From contig ONAM01000008.1 of the NCBI GenBank assembly GCA_900315795.1, forward strand, positions 1 to 37,396: a stretch of DNA of 37,396 nucleotides, read 5' to 3'. The stretch is from Candidatus Avelusimicrobium caledoniensis. Its GTDB lineage: Bacteria; Elusimicrobiota; Elusimicrobia; Elusimicrobiales; Elusimicrobiaceae. Positions within the stretch are counted from its first letter, which is position 1. The number at the start of each line of letters is the position of its first letter. Below the pieces are notes generated by a model. The model worked only from the letters and a program-made list of their open reading frames with translations. It ran no database searches and was not told the DNA's origin. Of the stretch, positions 17,607 to 24,517 are shown piece after piece. Made by a program: the position numbers and the translations under genes.

Positions 17607-18248
17607 TTAAGGCAAAGAAAACAAATGAGCATTAGATTGATATTCGCTTTTCCAAATTCCTTTAAATAATTTTTTACAATAATCACCTTTATTTAACGCA
17701 GAATAATTGGAGCCGTCAGCCCGCTCGTAACAATAAAGCGTATTTTTTTGCACCGTTGTATAATTGGCCGTATTTTGAAATATAATAAACCCGGCACCTT
17801 TGTATTTCCCGGATGAACGCAACATAAGTACCCCCTTTAGCCCATTTGTTGCAGTGTATAACGAAATACCCCATTGGGCGTTGGTACATGCGACCGAAGT
17901 TGGACATAAAAATTCACTCCGTTGTGCGTTTGTCAAATCAATATCCAACTCACTAATATCCGTAGCGTATGTTCCGTTGGCCATATAATATGCCTCAGCC
18001 GCTTGCGCGATAGAACGCACCAGCGTAATGGCTTGCGTAGCACGTGCTTTTTCCACCGCTTTTTGATATTGCGGCAGAGCCACCGCCGCCAAGATACCGA
18101 TGATTAACACAACGACAAGTAATTCAATGAGCGTGAATCCATTATGTAGGTCAGGTTTTACCTGACAATGTTTCGGCAGAAACATCTTTCCTTGTTTGAT
18201 GTCAGGCATAGCCTGACCTACAACGACAAAACAACTTTTCTTTTCCAT
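17607..18248 (-). CDS. Type IV pilin-like protein with an extended leader encoded by a REPIN
   Basis: 213 residues from ATG at 18248, supported by AAAGGAGG; a longer reading to 18311 is rejected. The prepilin peptidase motif is G37 before FTLIELL, with Glu at mature position 5, followed by the shared hydrophobic helix ending in LPQYQKAVEKA. The mature part contains YYMANGTYATDISELDID, as in its paralogs, and three or four later cysteines that may form the D-loop disulphide. The leader is 37 residues instead of the usual 6; residues 9-35 are encoded by a 78-base REPIN (18145-18222) in frame. It may be a minor pilin or pseudopilin; whether the long leader is still processed is open. Confidence 0.85.
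   Translation of the reverse strand: MEKKSCFVVVGQAMPDIKQGKMFLPKHCQVKPDLHNGFTLIELLVVVLIIGILAAVALPQYQKAVEKARATQAITLVRSIAQAAEAYYMANGTYATDISELDIDLTNAQRSEFLCPTSVACTNAQWGISLYTATNGLKGVLMLRSSGKYKGAGFIIFQNTANYTTVQKNTLYCYERADGSNYSALNKGDYCKKLFKGIWKSEYQSNAHLFSLP
18145..18222. repeat. REPIN (two inverted GTAG-type REP hairpins) inside a pilin leader
   Basis: The first REP (18145-18167) reads TGTAGGTCAGG, TTTTA, CCTGACA. The second (18200-18222) is its inverted partner: GTCAGG, CATAG, CCTGACCTACA. Each has a foot GTAG next to a GTCAGG palindrome, the signature of REP elements mobilised by RAYT (Y1 family) transposases. The spacer is 32 bases. The 78-base unit is a multiple of three and keeps the pilin frame open. 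Related units lie at 30238-30311 and 37321-37388. Confidence 0.8.
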
Positions 18249-18284
18249 AAAAAACCTCCTTTGGTAATTGTTATCATTACATAA

Positions 18285-18311
18285 AATGTAGCAAAAAAAA
18301 AACGATGTCAA
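18285..18311 (-). promoter_or_regulatory. Pilin promoter with a 10-base T tract in its spacer
   Basis: On the minus strand: TTGACA (18311-18306), TCG, T10, GC, then TACATT (18290-18285), a 15-base spacer. It is one base shorter than the other five pilin promoters, whose tracts are 11 and spacers 16. Confidence 0.65.
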
Positions 18312-18388
18312 GTTTTATTTTTTTCTCTCGCTATATCCCGCATAGAAACTCTGCGGGATGACGAGCGAGAGAAAAATATATACAGAAA
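18310..18388. repeat. Imperfect-palindrome dispersed repeat, copy 2 (family A)
   Basis: Matches 1-78 except for one extra T. Outer arms with CTCTCGCT/AGCGAGAG enclose inner arms CCCGCA/TGCGGG. It abuts the -35 box of the pilin promoter and overlaps its first two bases. Confidence 0.85.
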
Positions 18389-18521
18389 CCCCCCTTGCCG
18401 GGGTGCTCGCCGTAAGGGGCGAGGGAAACAAAAGCACCGTCAATGAAATTCCATATTGCAAAAACTTCGCGCCATACGCATACAGAGGTTTTAGGCCTCA
18501 TGCCTGCCCCCGGCAAGGGGG
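18389..18521. repeat. GC-rich family B repeats upstream of miaA
   Basis: 18389-18412 is identical to 172-194. 18483-18521 is an inverted long B copy whose reverse complement reads CCCCCTTGCCGGGGGCAGGC, then ATGAGGCCTAAAACCTCTG. The sequence between them shows no gene; an open frame that would extend miaA upstream through the repeat has no ribosome site. Confidence 0.65.
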
Positions 18522-18529
18522 AAAAAAGT

Positions 18530-18535
18530 TACAAT
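18530..18535 (+). promoter_or_regulatory. -10 box TACAAT placed for leaderless transcription of miaA
   Basis: TACAAT, then ATATCC, then ATG at 18542: a 6-base gap. The nearest purine-rich run (AAGGGGG) is about 20 bases from ATG, too far for a normal Shine-Dalgarno sequence. Confidence 0.5.
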
Positions 18536-18541
18536 ATATCC

Positions 18542-19480
18542 ATGAAACCCATTGTTATTTGCGGGCCGACGGCCTCGGGAAAGACGGAACTGGCGTTGGA
18601 ACTCGCCCGGCAGACGGGCGGTGTGATTATCTCCGCTGATTCGCGGCAAGTATATAAACACCTCACTATCGGCACCGCCAAACCGCAAGGCACGTGGGAA
18701 AACGGTGTGTACCGCGTGGACGGCATAGCGTATTACTTAGTAGATTTTTTAGATGTTACGGATACGTTTAACGCCGGATCTTTTTGCAAGCGCGCGCGGG
18801 AAATTGCCGCCGCCAATAAAGATACTCCGCTCATTTTTGCAGGCGGAACGGGGATGTATTTGCACGCATATTTTGTGGGCATGGACGAACTCCCCCCTAG
18901 CACAACGGACTCGCGCGCCGCGGTAGAAAAAATTTTACAACAAGAAGGTAAAGAAGGGTTGCACGCACATTTGCAGGAAAAAGACCCTGTTAGCGCGACG
19001 CAAATTCCCGTCGGAAATGTGCAACGCACCATGCGCGCGTTGGAACTCTATTTACTTACGGGCCGTCCGGCCAGCACGTTAAAAAGCGGCCAATTTTTCA
19101 AATTGCCCGATGAAAAACAAGTTCATTTTGTCTATTTGGCTTGGGATAAAGACGCCCTCCGCCGCCGCATACAAACGCGCACGGAGCAAATGTTTAAGGG
19201 CATGTGCGAAGAAACGCGCGCGCTACTGACCGCGGGGTTTTCACCGGACGCACCCGCCTTGAAAAGTTTGGGATACCCGCAAGTGGTAGAATTTTTGCAA
19301 GGCAACCTTTCGCGCAACGCCGCCCTAGAACGCATTTGCACGCTCACGCGCCAATATGCCAAACGACAACGCACGTGGTTCAACCGTTACACAAATGCCA
19401 CGCGTCTGACATTATCCCGCCCGGAAGATTTTAACCCCGTACAACTGGCCGCGCACATTTTAAACACACAAAAAAAATAA
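18542..19480 (+). CDS. miaA: tRNA dimethylallyltransferase
   Basis: Transfers a dimethylallyl group to N6 of adenosine-37 in tRNAs that read UNN codons. 312 residues from ATG at 18542, so that the P-loop GPTASGKT is at 8-15 as usual. Also visible are ISADSRQVYKHLTIGTAKP, FAGGTGMYLHA and the C-terminal QYAKRQRTWF segment. An upstream in-frame ATG at 18443 would add 33 residues encoded by repeat DNA and is rejected. It is monocistronic with a bidirectional terminator after it. Confidence 0.95.
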   Translation: MKPIVICGPTASGKTELALELARQTGGVIISADSRQVYKHLTIGTAKPQGTWENGVYRVDGIAYYLVDFLDVTDTFNAGSFCKRAREIAAANKDTPLIFAGGTGMYLHAYFVGMDELPPSTTDSRAAVEKILQQEGKEGLHAHLQEKDPVSATQIPVGNVQRTMRALELYLLTGRPASTLKSGQFFKLPDEKQVHFVYLAWDKDALRRRIQTRTEQMFKGMCEETRALLTAGFSPDAPALKSLGYPQVVEFLQGNLSRNAALERICTLTRQYAKRQRTWFNRYTNATRLTLSRPEDFNPVQLAAHILNTQKK

Positions 19481-19522
19481 CCCCCGGTTGCCTGTACGGC
19501 GAGTATCCGGGGGTATGTTTTT
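19479..19522. terminator. Bidirectional terminator between miaA and a serine protease gene
   Basis: ACCCCCGG (19480-19487) pairs with CCGGGGGT (19507-19514), followed by TGTTTTTTTT on the plus strand. On the minus strand an A-rich run (T-rich in RNA sense) ends miaA. It overlaps the miaA stop. Confidence 0.8.
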
Positions 19523-19529
19523 TTTCTTT

Positions 19530-20540
19530 TTATAATGAAAGTGAACTTTGATTGATGGCTTTAACAATATCCGCAAACGGTTTATCCGTCGGCTCCACAA
19601 ACCCGTTTTCCGCCCCGATGACACGCAAATTCGGCACGTGATTGCGGATAAAATTAAGCGTTGCGCCGTTAAACCCGGTAAATAAGAAGTAATCGCGCGC
19701 GTCTTTTAAGGTCAGCACCGTTTTCCCCTCATCATTTTGGAAAGCCGCACTACCGTCACGCGAGTAAACTAACGACGATACGAGCCCGACTAAATCTCCC
19801 GCCGCCGTAAACACACCGCCGCCGGAATTGCCTTGCCGCACCCCAAACCCGGGCGAAATAAAGTGTTGCAATTCTTGCACAAAAAACACATCTTGCGAGG
19901 GAGAAATTAAATAAGACACTTCGCCGTTTGTAATACGCGGTACGACAACTTGCGGCAACAAACGCGACGTAGCCAAATTGGCCGCACTTACCAGCCGCGG
20001 ACTAAATGCCGATAACTGGGCTTTTGTTTCCGGGCTGTGAAAAAGTTGCGTGTCAAATTGTTTTTTGGAAATTTCTTCCCAATGCTGGCCCTCTTCGTTC
20101 CATTTTTCGTAGGCGTAAGTGGTGTTTTGCGGGTCCAAACGGATCAGCGCTACGTCCAAACTGCTAATCCGGTTTTGCCCGAACGAAAACCCACCATACA
20201 CAAAAACATTTTTGGAAGCCGTCGTATTTAACACACGCGCGCGCTGACGAAGTTCGGCTTCGGCCAGTGTTACTTCCACCGTGCAGGGTAATACACCCGA
20301 TTGGCCTTGGCAAGCCGCATACACACAATGCGCCGCTGTAAGCAACCATTGGGCATGCACGCGCACGGCCTGACACGCATACACCGACGCACGGCCCGCG
20401 CTTACTTTATCCGTACGCCAAACGGAAATTTCTTTTTGGGCCAAAAAAGCATCCTCGCGCACCGGCGGTATTTCTTCTTCCTGTGCAAAACCCGGTACGC
20501 TTAGCAAGCCCAACAATAAACCTAACAGGACTCTCTTCAT
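19530..20540 (-). CDS. Secreted trypsin-like serine protease with canonical triad
   Basis: 336 residues from ATG at 20540: signal peptide MKRVLLGLLLGLL up to GFA-Q (about 20), then a trypsin-like domain with His71 in WLLTAAHCV, Asp129 in SSLDVALIRL and Ser239 in QGNSGGGVF. Three cysteine positions near 56, 72, 77 and 86 could form disulphides around the His loop. It differs from the seven-gene array by its true serine nucleophile and by lacking the VDEYI C-terminal domain. A longer reading from 20612 has no signal peptide at its start and is rejected. No ribosome site; TACACT ends 6 bases before ATG. Substrate unknown. Confidence 0.88.
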   Translation of the reverse strand: MKRVLLGLLLGLLSVPGFAQEEEIPPVREDAFLAQKEISVWRTDKVSAGRASVYACQAVRVHAQWLLTAAHCVYAACQGQSGVLPCTVEVTLAEAELRQRARVLNTTASKNVFVYGGFSFGQNRISSLDVALIRLDPQNTTYAYEKWNEEGQHWEEISKKQFDTQLFHSPETKAQLSAFSPRLVSAANLATSRLLPQVVVPRITNGEVSYLISPSQDVFFVQELQHFISPGFGVRQGNSGGGVFTAAGDLVGLVSSLVYSRDGSAAFQNDEGKTVLTLKDARDYFLFTGFNGATLNFIRNHVPNLRVIGAENGFVEPTDKPFADIVKAINQSSLSL

Positions 20541-20546
20541 ATAATA

Positions 20547-20552
20547 AGTGTA
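20547..20552 (-). promoter_or_regulatory. -10-like box TACACT, 6 bases before a serine protease start
   Basis: TACACT on the minus strand is followed by TATTAT and ATG (20540-20538). It matches the spacing of the other leaderless candidates but is a weaker hexamer. Confidence 0.35.
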
Positions 20553-20618
20553 TATAAAAAAGTTCAAAAAAACCACTATATTTTTTGGGGAAAGCTGTTG
20601 CCAAGGCAACAAATATAA

Positions 20619-20624
20619 TATAAT
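20619..20624 (+). promoter_or_regulatory. -10 box TATAAT upstream of plsY
   Basis: Two overlapping TATAAT boxes (20614-20619 and 20619-20624) lie just before the ATG at 20632; the nearer one is 7 bases away. A leaderless or near-leaderless plsY mRNA is likely, as no Shine-Dalgarno sequence is visible. Confidence 0.5.
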
Positions 20625-20631
20625 AAGTTAT

Positions 20632-21246
20632 ATGATGATTACGATAACCCTGCTCGTTTTGTTTAGTTATTTATTAGGTTCTATCCCCACCGGATATCTC
20701 ATCGCCAAACACGTGATGAAAATTGATATCCGCCAGCACGGCTCGGGCAACCCGGGCGCGGCCAATGTATACCGCATCGTCGGCAAGTGGGCCGGCATCA
20801 GCACGTTTTTAATTGACGCTTGTAAGGGCTTTATCCCCGTGTGTTTAGCCCGCCACTACTGCCCGGAGTACTATTGGGTAGCTATCGCGTGCGGCGTGAT
20901 TGCCATTTTGGGCCATATGTGGACGATTTATTTAAAATTCCGCGGCGGAAAAGGCGTGGCCACTTCCGCCGGAGTGTTTGCCGCCTTGCTCCCTATCCCT
21001 ACGGCAATTGCGTTTGCGTCGTTTGTGATTTGTGTAGCGTTGTGGGGTCGTATTTCTATCGGATCAATTTGCGCGTGCATCGTACTGCCGCTGTGCAGTT
21101 ATTTTATCGGCAATCACCCCATGTCTGTTAATTTAATGGTAACAGCTATCGGCGCGCTTGTTATTTACAAACACGTGCCGAATATCAAACGGCTACTCGC
21201 CCAAAAAGAACTTAAATTTGAAGACGGCGCGAAAAAGAGAAAATAA
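20632..21246 (+). CDS. plsY: Acyl-phosphate:glycerol-3-phosphate acyltransferase
   Basis: Integral membrane enzyme that acylates glycerol-3-phosphate at sn-1 with acyl phosphate to make lysophosphatidic acid. About 205 residues with several membrane segments. The three PlsY motifs are clear: GSIPTGYLIAK near the N-terminus, GSGNPGAANVYR, and RGGKGVATSAG. Two adjacent ATG codons (20632, 20635) are possible starts; both place a hydrophobic segment first. A longer reading from 20548 is rejected. gpsA follows after one base, so the enzyme and the supply of its substrate are co-expressed. Confidence 0.95.
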   Translation: MMITITLLVLFSYLLGSIPTGYLIAKHVMKIDIRQHGSGNPGAANVYRIVGKWAGISTFLIDACKGFIPVCLARHYCPEYYWVAIACGVIAILGHMWTIYLKFRGGKGVATSAGVFAALLPIPTAIAFASFVICVALWGRISIGSICACIVLPLCSYFIGNHPMSVNLMVTAIGALVIYKHVPNIKRLLAQKELKFEDGAKKRK

Positions 21247-21247
21247 C

Positions 21248-22252
21248 ATGAATATCCGTAAAATCACCGTCTTTGGGGCGGGCATTTGGGGCAGTGTTAT
21301 CGCCCAGCATTTAGCCAAAAAAGGGTATGCGGTTTCATTGTGGGAATATAACGAAACGCTACTCAATGCGCTTAAAACCATGGGCCGCCACCCCAATATC
21401 CCCAACTTTAAAATACACGACAACATCCGTCTAACTGGCAATGTGGCCGACGCGGTGGAAAATACCGATTTAATTATTTTTGTTATCTCGTCTAAAGCCA
21501 TACGCTTGTTCTGCCGCGAACAATTAAAACCGCTTTTAAACGGCCGTGTTGTTCCGGTCGTCAGTGCCTCCAAAGGTATTGAAGATAAATCGTTCAAAAC
21601 CATTTGCGAAATTATTGAAGAAGAATTGCCACAACTTAAAGACAGCGTACTCGCGTTCTCGGGCCCGAGCTTTGCGTTGGAAGTAGCCCAAAACGTACCG
21701 ACCAAAATTATGCTTGCCGGAGCGAACGAAAAACTCGTGCAAGAAGTAGCGCAAGTGATGAGCGGCGACCCGATTATCGTCGTCCCTGCCCAAGACCGCC
21801 GCGGCGTGGAATATGGCGGCGGCATTAAAAATGTGCTGGCTATCGGGTGCGGTGTTATTGACGGTATTGGCGACGGAGCCAACGCTAAAGCCGCGCTTAT
21901 CACGCAGGCGCTTCAAGAAATGAACGACATTTTAGTCAGCCAAGGCGGCGAGGCCGGCACCGTATATAGTTTAGCCGGATTTGGCGATGCGATTTTGACG
22001 GGTATGTCCGCTATTTCGCGCAACCGCCGCTTGGGCGAAAAATTAGGTGCGGGCATGACACTTGACCAAGCCAAACAAGCCGTCGGCACGATTGCCGAGG
22101 GTGTAAACTCCGTCCAAAGCGTGTACGATATCGCCCGTAAAAATCATTTAAACACTCCGATTATTGACGCCATTTGGCAAATTGTCTGCCAAGGCAAAAA
22201 ACCGCATGTGCTGTTGCACGCAATGGGTTTTGTCAACCGGGGAAACAAATAA
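21248..22252 (+). CDS. gpsA: NAD(P)-dependent glycerol-3-phosphate dehydrogenase
   Basis: Reduces dihydroxyacetone phosphate to sn-glycerol-3-phosphate, the PlsY substrate. 334 residues from ATG at 21248. The Rossmann motif VFGAGIWGS is at 8-16. Family signatures follow: FVISSKAIR, SASKGIED, AFSGPSFALEV, and GGGIKNVLAIGCGVIDGIGDGANAKAALITQ with the catalytic Lys. A reading from 21158 would overlap plsY by 30 codons and is rejected. No strong ribosome site; coupled to plsY across a 1-base gap. Confidence 0.96.
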   Translation: MNIRKITVFGAGIWGSVIAQHLAKKGYAVSLWEYNETLLNALKTMGRHPNIPNFKIHDNIRLTGNVADAVENTDLIIFVISSKAIRLFCREQLKPLLNGRVVPVVSASKGIEDKSFKTICEIIEEELPQLKDSVLAFSGPSFALEVAQNVPTKIMLAGANEKLVQEVAQVMSGDPIIVVPAQDRRGVEYGGGIKNVLAIGCGVIDGIGDGANAKAALITQALQEMNDILVSQGGEAGTVYSLAGFGDAILTGMSAISRNRRLGEKLGAGMTLDQAKQAVGTIAEGVNSVQSVYDIARKNHLNTPIIDAIWQIVCQGKKPHVLLHAMGFVNRGNK

Positions 22253-22258
22253 TATAGA

Positions 22259-22288
22259 CCCGTAGGGTATTGCCCGACGGGCCGTTTT
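22259..22288 (+). terminator. Rho-independent terminator after plsY-gpsA
   Basis: CCCGTAGGG and CCCGACGGG pair with one mismatch around a 5-base loop, followed by CCGTTTTAT. Confidence 0.7.
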
Positions 22289-22310
22289 ATCCCTAAAAAA
22301 GGAAAACAGT

Positions 22311-22574
22311 ATGAATAAAGACGATGTGATTCGGCACTTAACCCGAAAAGTAATTGATAAAAAACTCGCCAAAACAGCGGTGGACGGCGTATTTGAAATT
22401 ATTAAACACGGTTTAAAACGCGACGGCAAAGTAGTCATCAGCAACTTTGGGTCGTTTCAGTTAAAAACTGCACGCCCCGTTACGCGCCACAACCCCAAAA
22501 CGCGCGAAAAAGTACAAGTTCCCGCGAAACAAAAAGTACGGTTTAAACCGTCTGAAAATATCTTAAAGAAGTAG
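22311..22574 (+). CDS. HU/IHF family DNA-binding protein
   Basis: 87 residues, the standard HU length. It folds as an obligate dimer that bends DNA and compacts the nucleoid. Visible: MNKDDVIRHL at the N-terminus, the body motif GKVVISNFGSFQLK (about 43-56) and the arm segment RPVTRHNPKTREKVQVPAK, with the intercalating Pro (HNP). AAAGGAAA before ATG supports the start. HU versus IHF subunit cannot be told from the sequence alone. Confidence 0.93.
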   Translation: MNKDDVIRHLTRKVIDKKLAKTAVDGVFEIIKHGLKRDGKVVISNFGSFQLKTARPVTRHNPKTREKVQVPAKQKVRFKPSENILKK

Positions 22575-22610
22575 CCCCTCGCCGGGGCGGGCAGAAGGCC
22601 TAAAACCTAG
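22575..22610. repeat. GC-rich family B repeat after the HU gene
   Basis: CCCCTCGCCGGGG, then GGGCAGAAGGCCTAAAACCTAG; related to 82-120 and to the inverse of 18483-18521. A partial family C copy (GGGACTTCGTGTT) follows near 22640. Confidence 0.6.
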
Positions 22611-22667
22611 CAAGTTATATACGCGCTCTTTTGTTCACCGGGACTTCGTGTTCCACTCTTTTATTCT

Positions 22668-22694
22668 CCCCCCGCCAAACAGGCGGGGGTTTTT
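22668..22694. terminator. Terminator between the HU gene and a converging pilin gene
   Basis: CCCCCCGCC and GGCGGGGG form an 8-base-pair GC stem with an AAACA loop, followed by TTTTT on the plus strand. Confidence 0.8.
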
Positions 22695-22699
22695 ACAAA

Positions 22700-23248
22700 C
22701 TAATACTCAAAAGCGGTTGTGTTAGTCCCCCAACTAAAACCTGTCTTTTTTCCTGTTTCGCTCATACATATTTGATAATTTAAATCATTGGGGTTTGCGC
22801 TGTGCGCCACACACTGTGATTTTTTGACATAATAAATTGTATTACGCTCAAACGCAAGAACATATCTTAAAAAATCATGTCCATTTTTTTGCAGAGTACA
22901 TTGGATATCATATCTATTATCATTGGGCAAAATATCCAACCCGCACCATCCCCAAGAAAAATGAGCGACATAACCATTGTTAGTATAACTGGCGGAAGGC
23001 AGTTCAACATCCAAATCTTCTAATGATTTACTATATTCTCCGTTTGCCATATAATAAACCTCTTGAGCCGCAACAATATTTTTTGCAACAACTTTGGCCT
23101 GCACATAACGCGCTTTCCACACCGCCTTTTGATATTGCGGCAACGCCACCGCCGCTAAAATACCAATGATGAGAACAACAACTAATAATTCTATTAACGT
23201 AAACGCTTTTGCATTTAAAATCCCCGACAAACCACTTTGTTTTTTCAT
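22700..23248 (-). CDS. Type IV pilin-like protein
   Basis: 182 residues from ATG at 23248, with AAGGAG 8 bases upstream; an in-frame GTG three codons earlier is less well placed. The leader is 15 residues, ending in A before FTLIELL, with Glu5 and the shared helix up to LPQYQKAVWKA. The conserved turn YYMANGEYSKSLEDLDVEL follows the helix. Later cysteines (in WGWCGLD, IQCTLQ, SQCVAH, QICMSE) suggest two disulphides in the variable C-terminal half. Type IV pilin-like proteins are exported, cleaved by prepilin peptidase and assembled in pili or pseudopili; the exact role here is unknown. Confidence 0.88.
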   Translation of the reverse strand: MKKQSGLSGILNAKAFTLIELLVVVLIIGILAAVALPQYQKAVWKARYVQAKVVAKNIVAAQEVYYMANGEYSKSLEDLDVELPSASYTNNGYVAHFSWGWCGLDILPNDNRYDIQCTLQKNGHDFLRYVLAFERNTIYYVKKSQCVAHSANPNDLNYQICMSETGKKTGFSWGTNTTAFEY

Positions 23249-23284
23249 ACGTGTCACTCCTTGTGAAAATAGACTTATATAAAA

Positions 23285-23312
23285 AATGTAGCAAAAAAAA
23301 AAACGATGTCAA
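23285..23312 (-). promoter_or_regulatory. Pilin promoter with an 11-base T tract in its spacer
   Basis: On the minus strand: TTGACA (23312-23307), TCG, T11, GC, TACATT (23290-23285); spacer 16. Confidence 0.65.
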
Positions 23313-23393
23313 CCCCCCCTTGCCGGGGGCAGGCATTTTGGGAGTCAACTTCCACTTAATTAGAGCCACACTCTTTTTGCATTGTCGCTTTGC
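23313..23393. repeat. Conserved region upstream of a pilin promoter, copy 1
   Basis: Family B core (CCCTTGCCGGGGGCAGGC) followed by ATTTTGGGAG, a diverged stretch, then AGCCACACT and TTTTTGCATTGTCGCTTTG. The same order and near-same sequence lie at 37216-37297, upstream of another pilin, so promoter and upstream region travel together. Confidence 0.7.
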
Positions 23394-23407
23394 AGTGCAA
23401 CAAATTC

Positions 23408-23530
23408 CTTTTCCGCTTTTCTGACACCAGAAAAGCGAAAAGGGGGTTACAGAATAACACGAAGTCCCCCCTTGCAAAAGATAACATCAAAAGCAAACGG
23501 CGGTCTAAGACCGCTCTGCCCGGCCCGGCG
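23408..23530. repeat. Hairpins and inverted family C repeat between two pilin genes
   Basis: 23408-23442 forms a long hairpin (CGCTTTTCTG with CAGAAAAGCG plus a further T/A arm). 23450-23486 is an inverted family C copy. Near 23501-23515 lies the palindrome GCGGTCTAAGACCGC, next to GCCCGGCCCGGCGAGGG, a B-like core. No gene is seen in 23258-23596. Confidence 0.6.
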
Positions 23531-23536
23531 AGGGTC

Positions 23537-23564
23537 TTGACAAATCAAAAAAAAAAACGATAAT
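23537..23564 (+). promoter_or_regulatory. Pilin promoter with an 11-base A tract in its spacer
   Basis: TTGACA (23537-23542), AATC, A11, C, GATAAT (23559-23564); spacer 16. The same architecture, nearly base for base, is at 28276-28303. Confidence 0.75.
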
Positions 23565-23596
23565 AAAGAGTCAGCAAAAACAACAAAGGAGATTTT

Positions 23597-24064
23597 ATGA
23601 AAAGCAAACAAGCATTCACGTTAATAGAACTCTTAGTCGTCGTTCTTATCATCGGCATACTCGCGGCGGTGGCCTTGCCGCAATATCAAAAAGCAGTAAT
23701 TAAAAGCAGGTATGCCGCTTTGAAAAATATGACAAAAACAATCGCTGATGCAGAAGAAGCATATTATTTAGCCAATAATACTTACTCCACCGACTTTGAC
23801 GAACTGGCCATAGATATAGGCGGAACTCCCCACCCGACTTCAACAACCTACAAATCTTTTCCTTGGGGCTACTGTCGTCTAGACACTAGCTATTGCCAAT
23901 GTGTAAACTCTAAAATAACGATGTGGTATCGCATTCATTTGGGGTCTCAAGTTAAAGTTTGCGGAACTCATGCTGATCTCACTTTACAAAATCAAATTTG
24001 CAAACAAGAAACCGGCGCTACAAATTCTTTCGGCAGCGCCCCGGAAAAAATGTACTCGTATTAA
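23597..24064 (+). CDS. Type IV pilin-like protein
   Basis: 155 residues. The leader MKSKQA is cut before FTLIELL (Glu5 present); the shared helix runs to LPQYQKAVIKS. YYLANNTYSTDFDELAIDI is the conserved turn. Six later cysteines (including CRLDTSYCQC and ICKQE) suggest several disulphides. AAAGGAGATTTT before ATG gives a strong ribosome site, and the gene has its own poly-A spacer promoter. Its N-terminal codons differ from those of the 28337 paralog mainly at synonymous sites, so the protein similarity is kept by selection rather than very recent copying. Confidence 0.88.
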   Translation: MKSKQAFTLIELLVVVLIIGILAAVALPQYQKAVIKSRYAALKNMTKTIADAEEAYYLANNTYSTDFDELAIDIGGTPHPTSTTYKSFPWGYCRLDTSYCQCVNSKITMWYRIHLGSQVKVCGTHADLTLQNQICKQETGATNSFGSAPEKMYSY

Positions 24065-24103
24065 TTTTGGACTCAATGTGGAAAATTGTATCGGCGTAAA
24101 GCA

Positions 24104-24135
24104 ACGAAACCTAAAACTAACGTTTTAGGTTTCGT
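24104..24135. terminator. Perfect 14-base-pair hairpin between converging genes
   Basis: ACGAAACCTAAAAC and GTTTTAGGTTTCGT pair perfectly around TAAC. It lies between the stops of the pilin and SWIB genes. It has no T run on either side, so it may protect 3' ends rather than terminate intrinsically. Confidence 0.55.
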
Positions 24136-24166
24136 GCGTTAATCGTAATATAACAAAGCTGTTATA

Positions 24167-24424
24167 TTATTTAGACAAGTGTTTGGATAAGTACTTGCTC
24201 ATGTCAAACATGCTGATCTGTTTTTTGCCTTCAAAAATCGGCGCCAATTTCGCATCGGAATTGATCATGCGTTTGTTGGTTTTATCTTGAAGACCGTTCT
24301 TTTTGATGTAGTCCCACATCTTTTTGACGACTTCGGTGCGCGGAAGAGCCGCACTGCCTACTACCGCCGCCAACTCAGCGCTGGGGGTTAAAGGTGCCAT
24401 AAATTTTGCATTTGCTTTTGCCAT
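24167..24424 (-). CDS. SWIB/MDM2 domain protein
   Basis: 85 residues that are almost entirely one SWIB domain: FMAPLTPSAELAAVVGS, then LPRTEVVKKMWDYIKKNGLQD, then a segment with NSDAKLAPIFEGKKQISMFDMSKYLSKHL. In eukaryotes the fold occurs in chromatin remodellers; in some bacteria, such as chlamydiae, it occurs alone or fused to topoisomerase. Here it is probably a small nucleoid or DNA-associated protein, but its function is not established. AGGAGA before ATG supports the start; TAGAAT at 24457-24462 on the minus strand is a likely -10 box. Confidence 0.88.
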   Translation of the reverse strand: MAKANAKFMAPLTPSAELAAVVGSAALPRTEVVKKMWDYIKKNGLQDKTNKRMINSDAKLAPIFEGKKQISMFDMSKYLSKHLSK

Positions 24425-24470
24425 AGTTAAATCTCCTATTAGTTTAATTTTTCTTTATTCTAGTATATAT

Positions 24471-24495
24471 GGGGGCCTGTTGTACATAGGCCCCC
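24471..24495. terminator. Hairpin between pckA and the SWIB gene
   Basis: GGGGGCCT pairs with AGGCCCCC around a 9-base loop. The T run is on the plus-strand side; on the minus strand the stem is followed by an AT-rich stretch, so it may end the pckA transcript weakly. Confidence 0.55.
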
Positions 24496-24517
24496 TTTTT
24501 AAAAACAACCTACGCCG

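Noticed and set aside
18145..18248. Internal ATG codons as the real start of the long-leader pilin
   Set aside because: Only the ATG at 18248 has a Shine-Dalgarno sequence, and the second REPIN-bearing pilin has no alternative ATG in its leader.
18443..18541. N-terminal extension of miaA
   Set aside because: The 33 extra residues come from repeat DNA, there is no ribosome site, and MiaA normally begins just before its P-loop.
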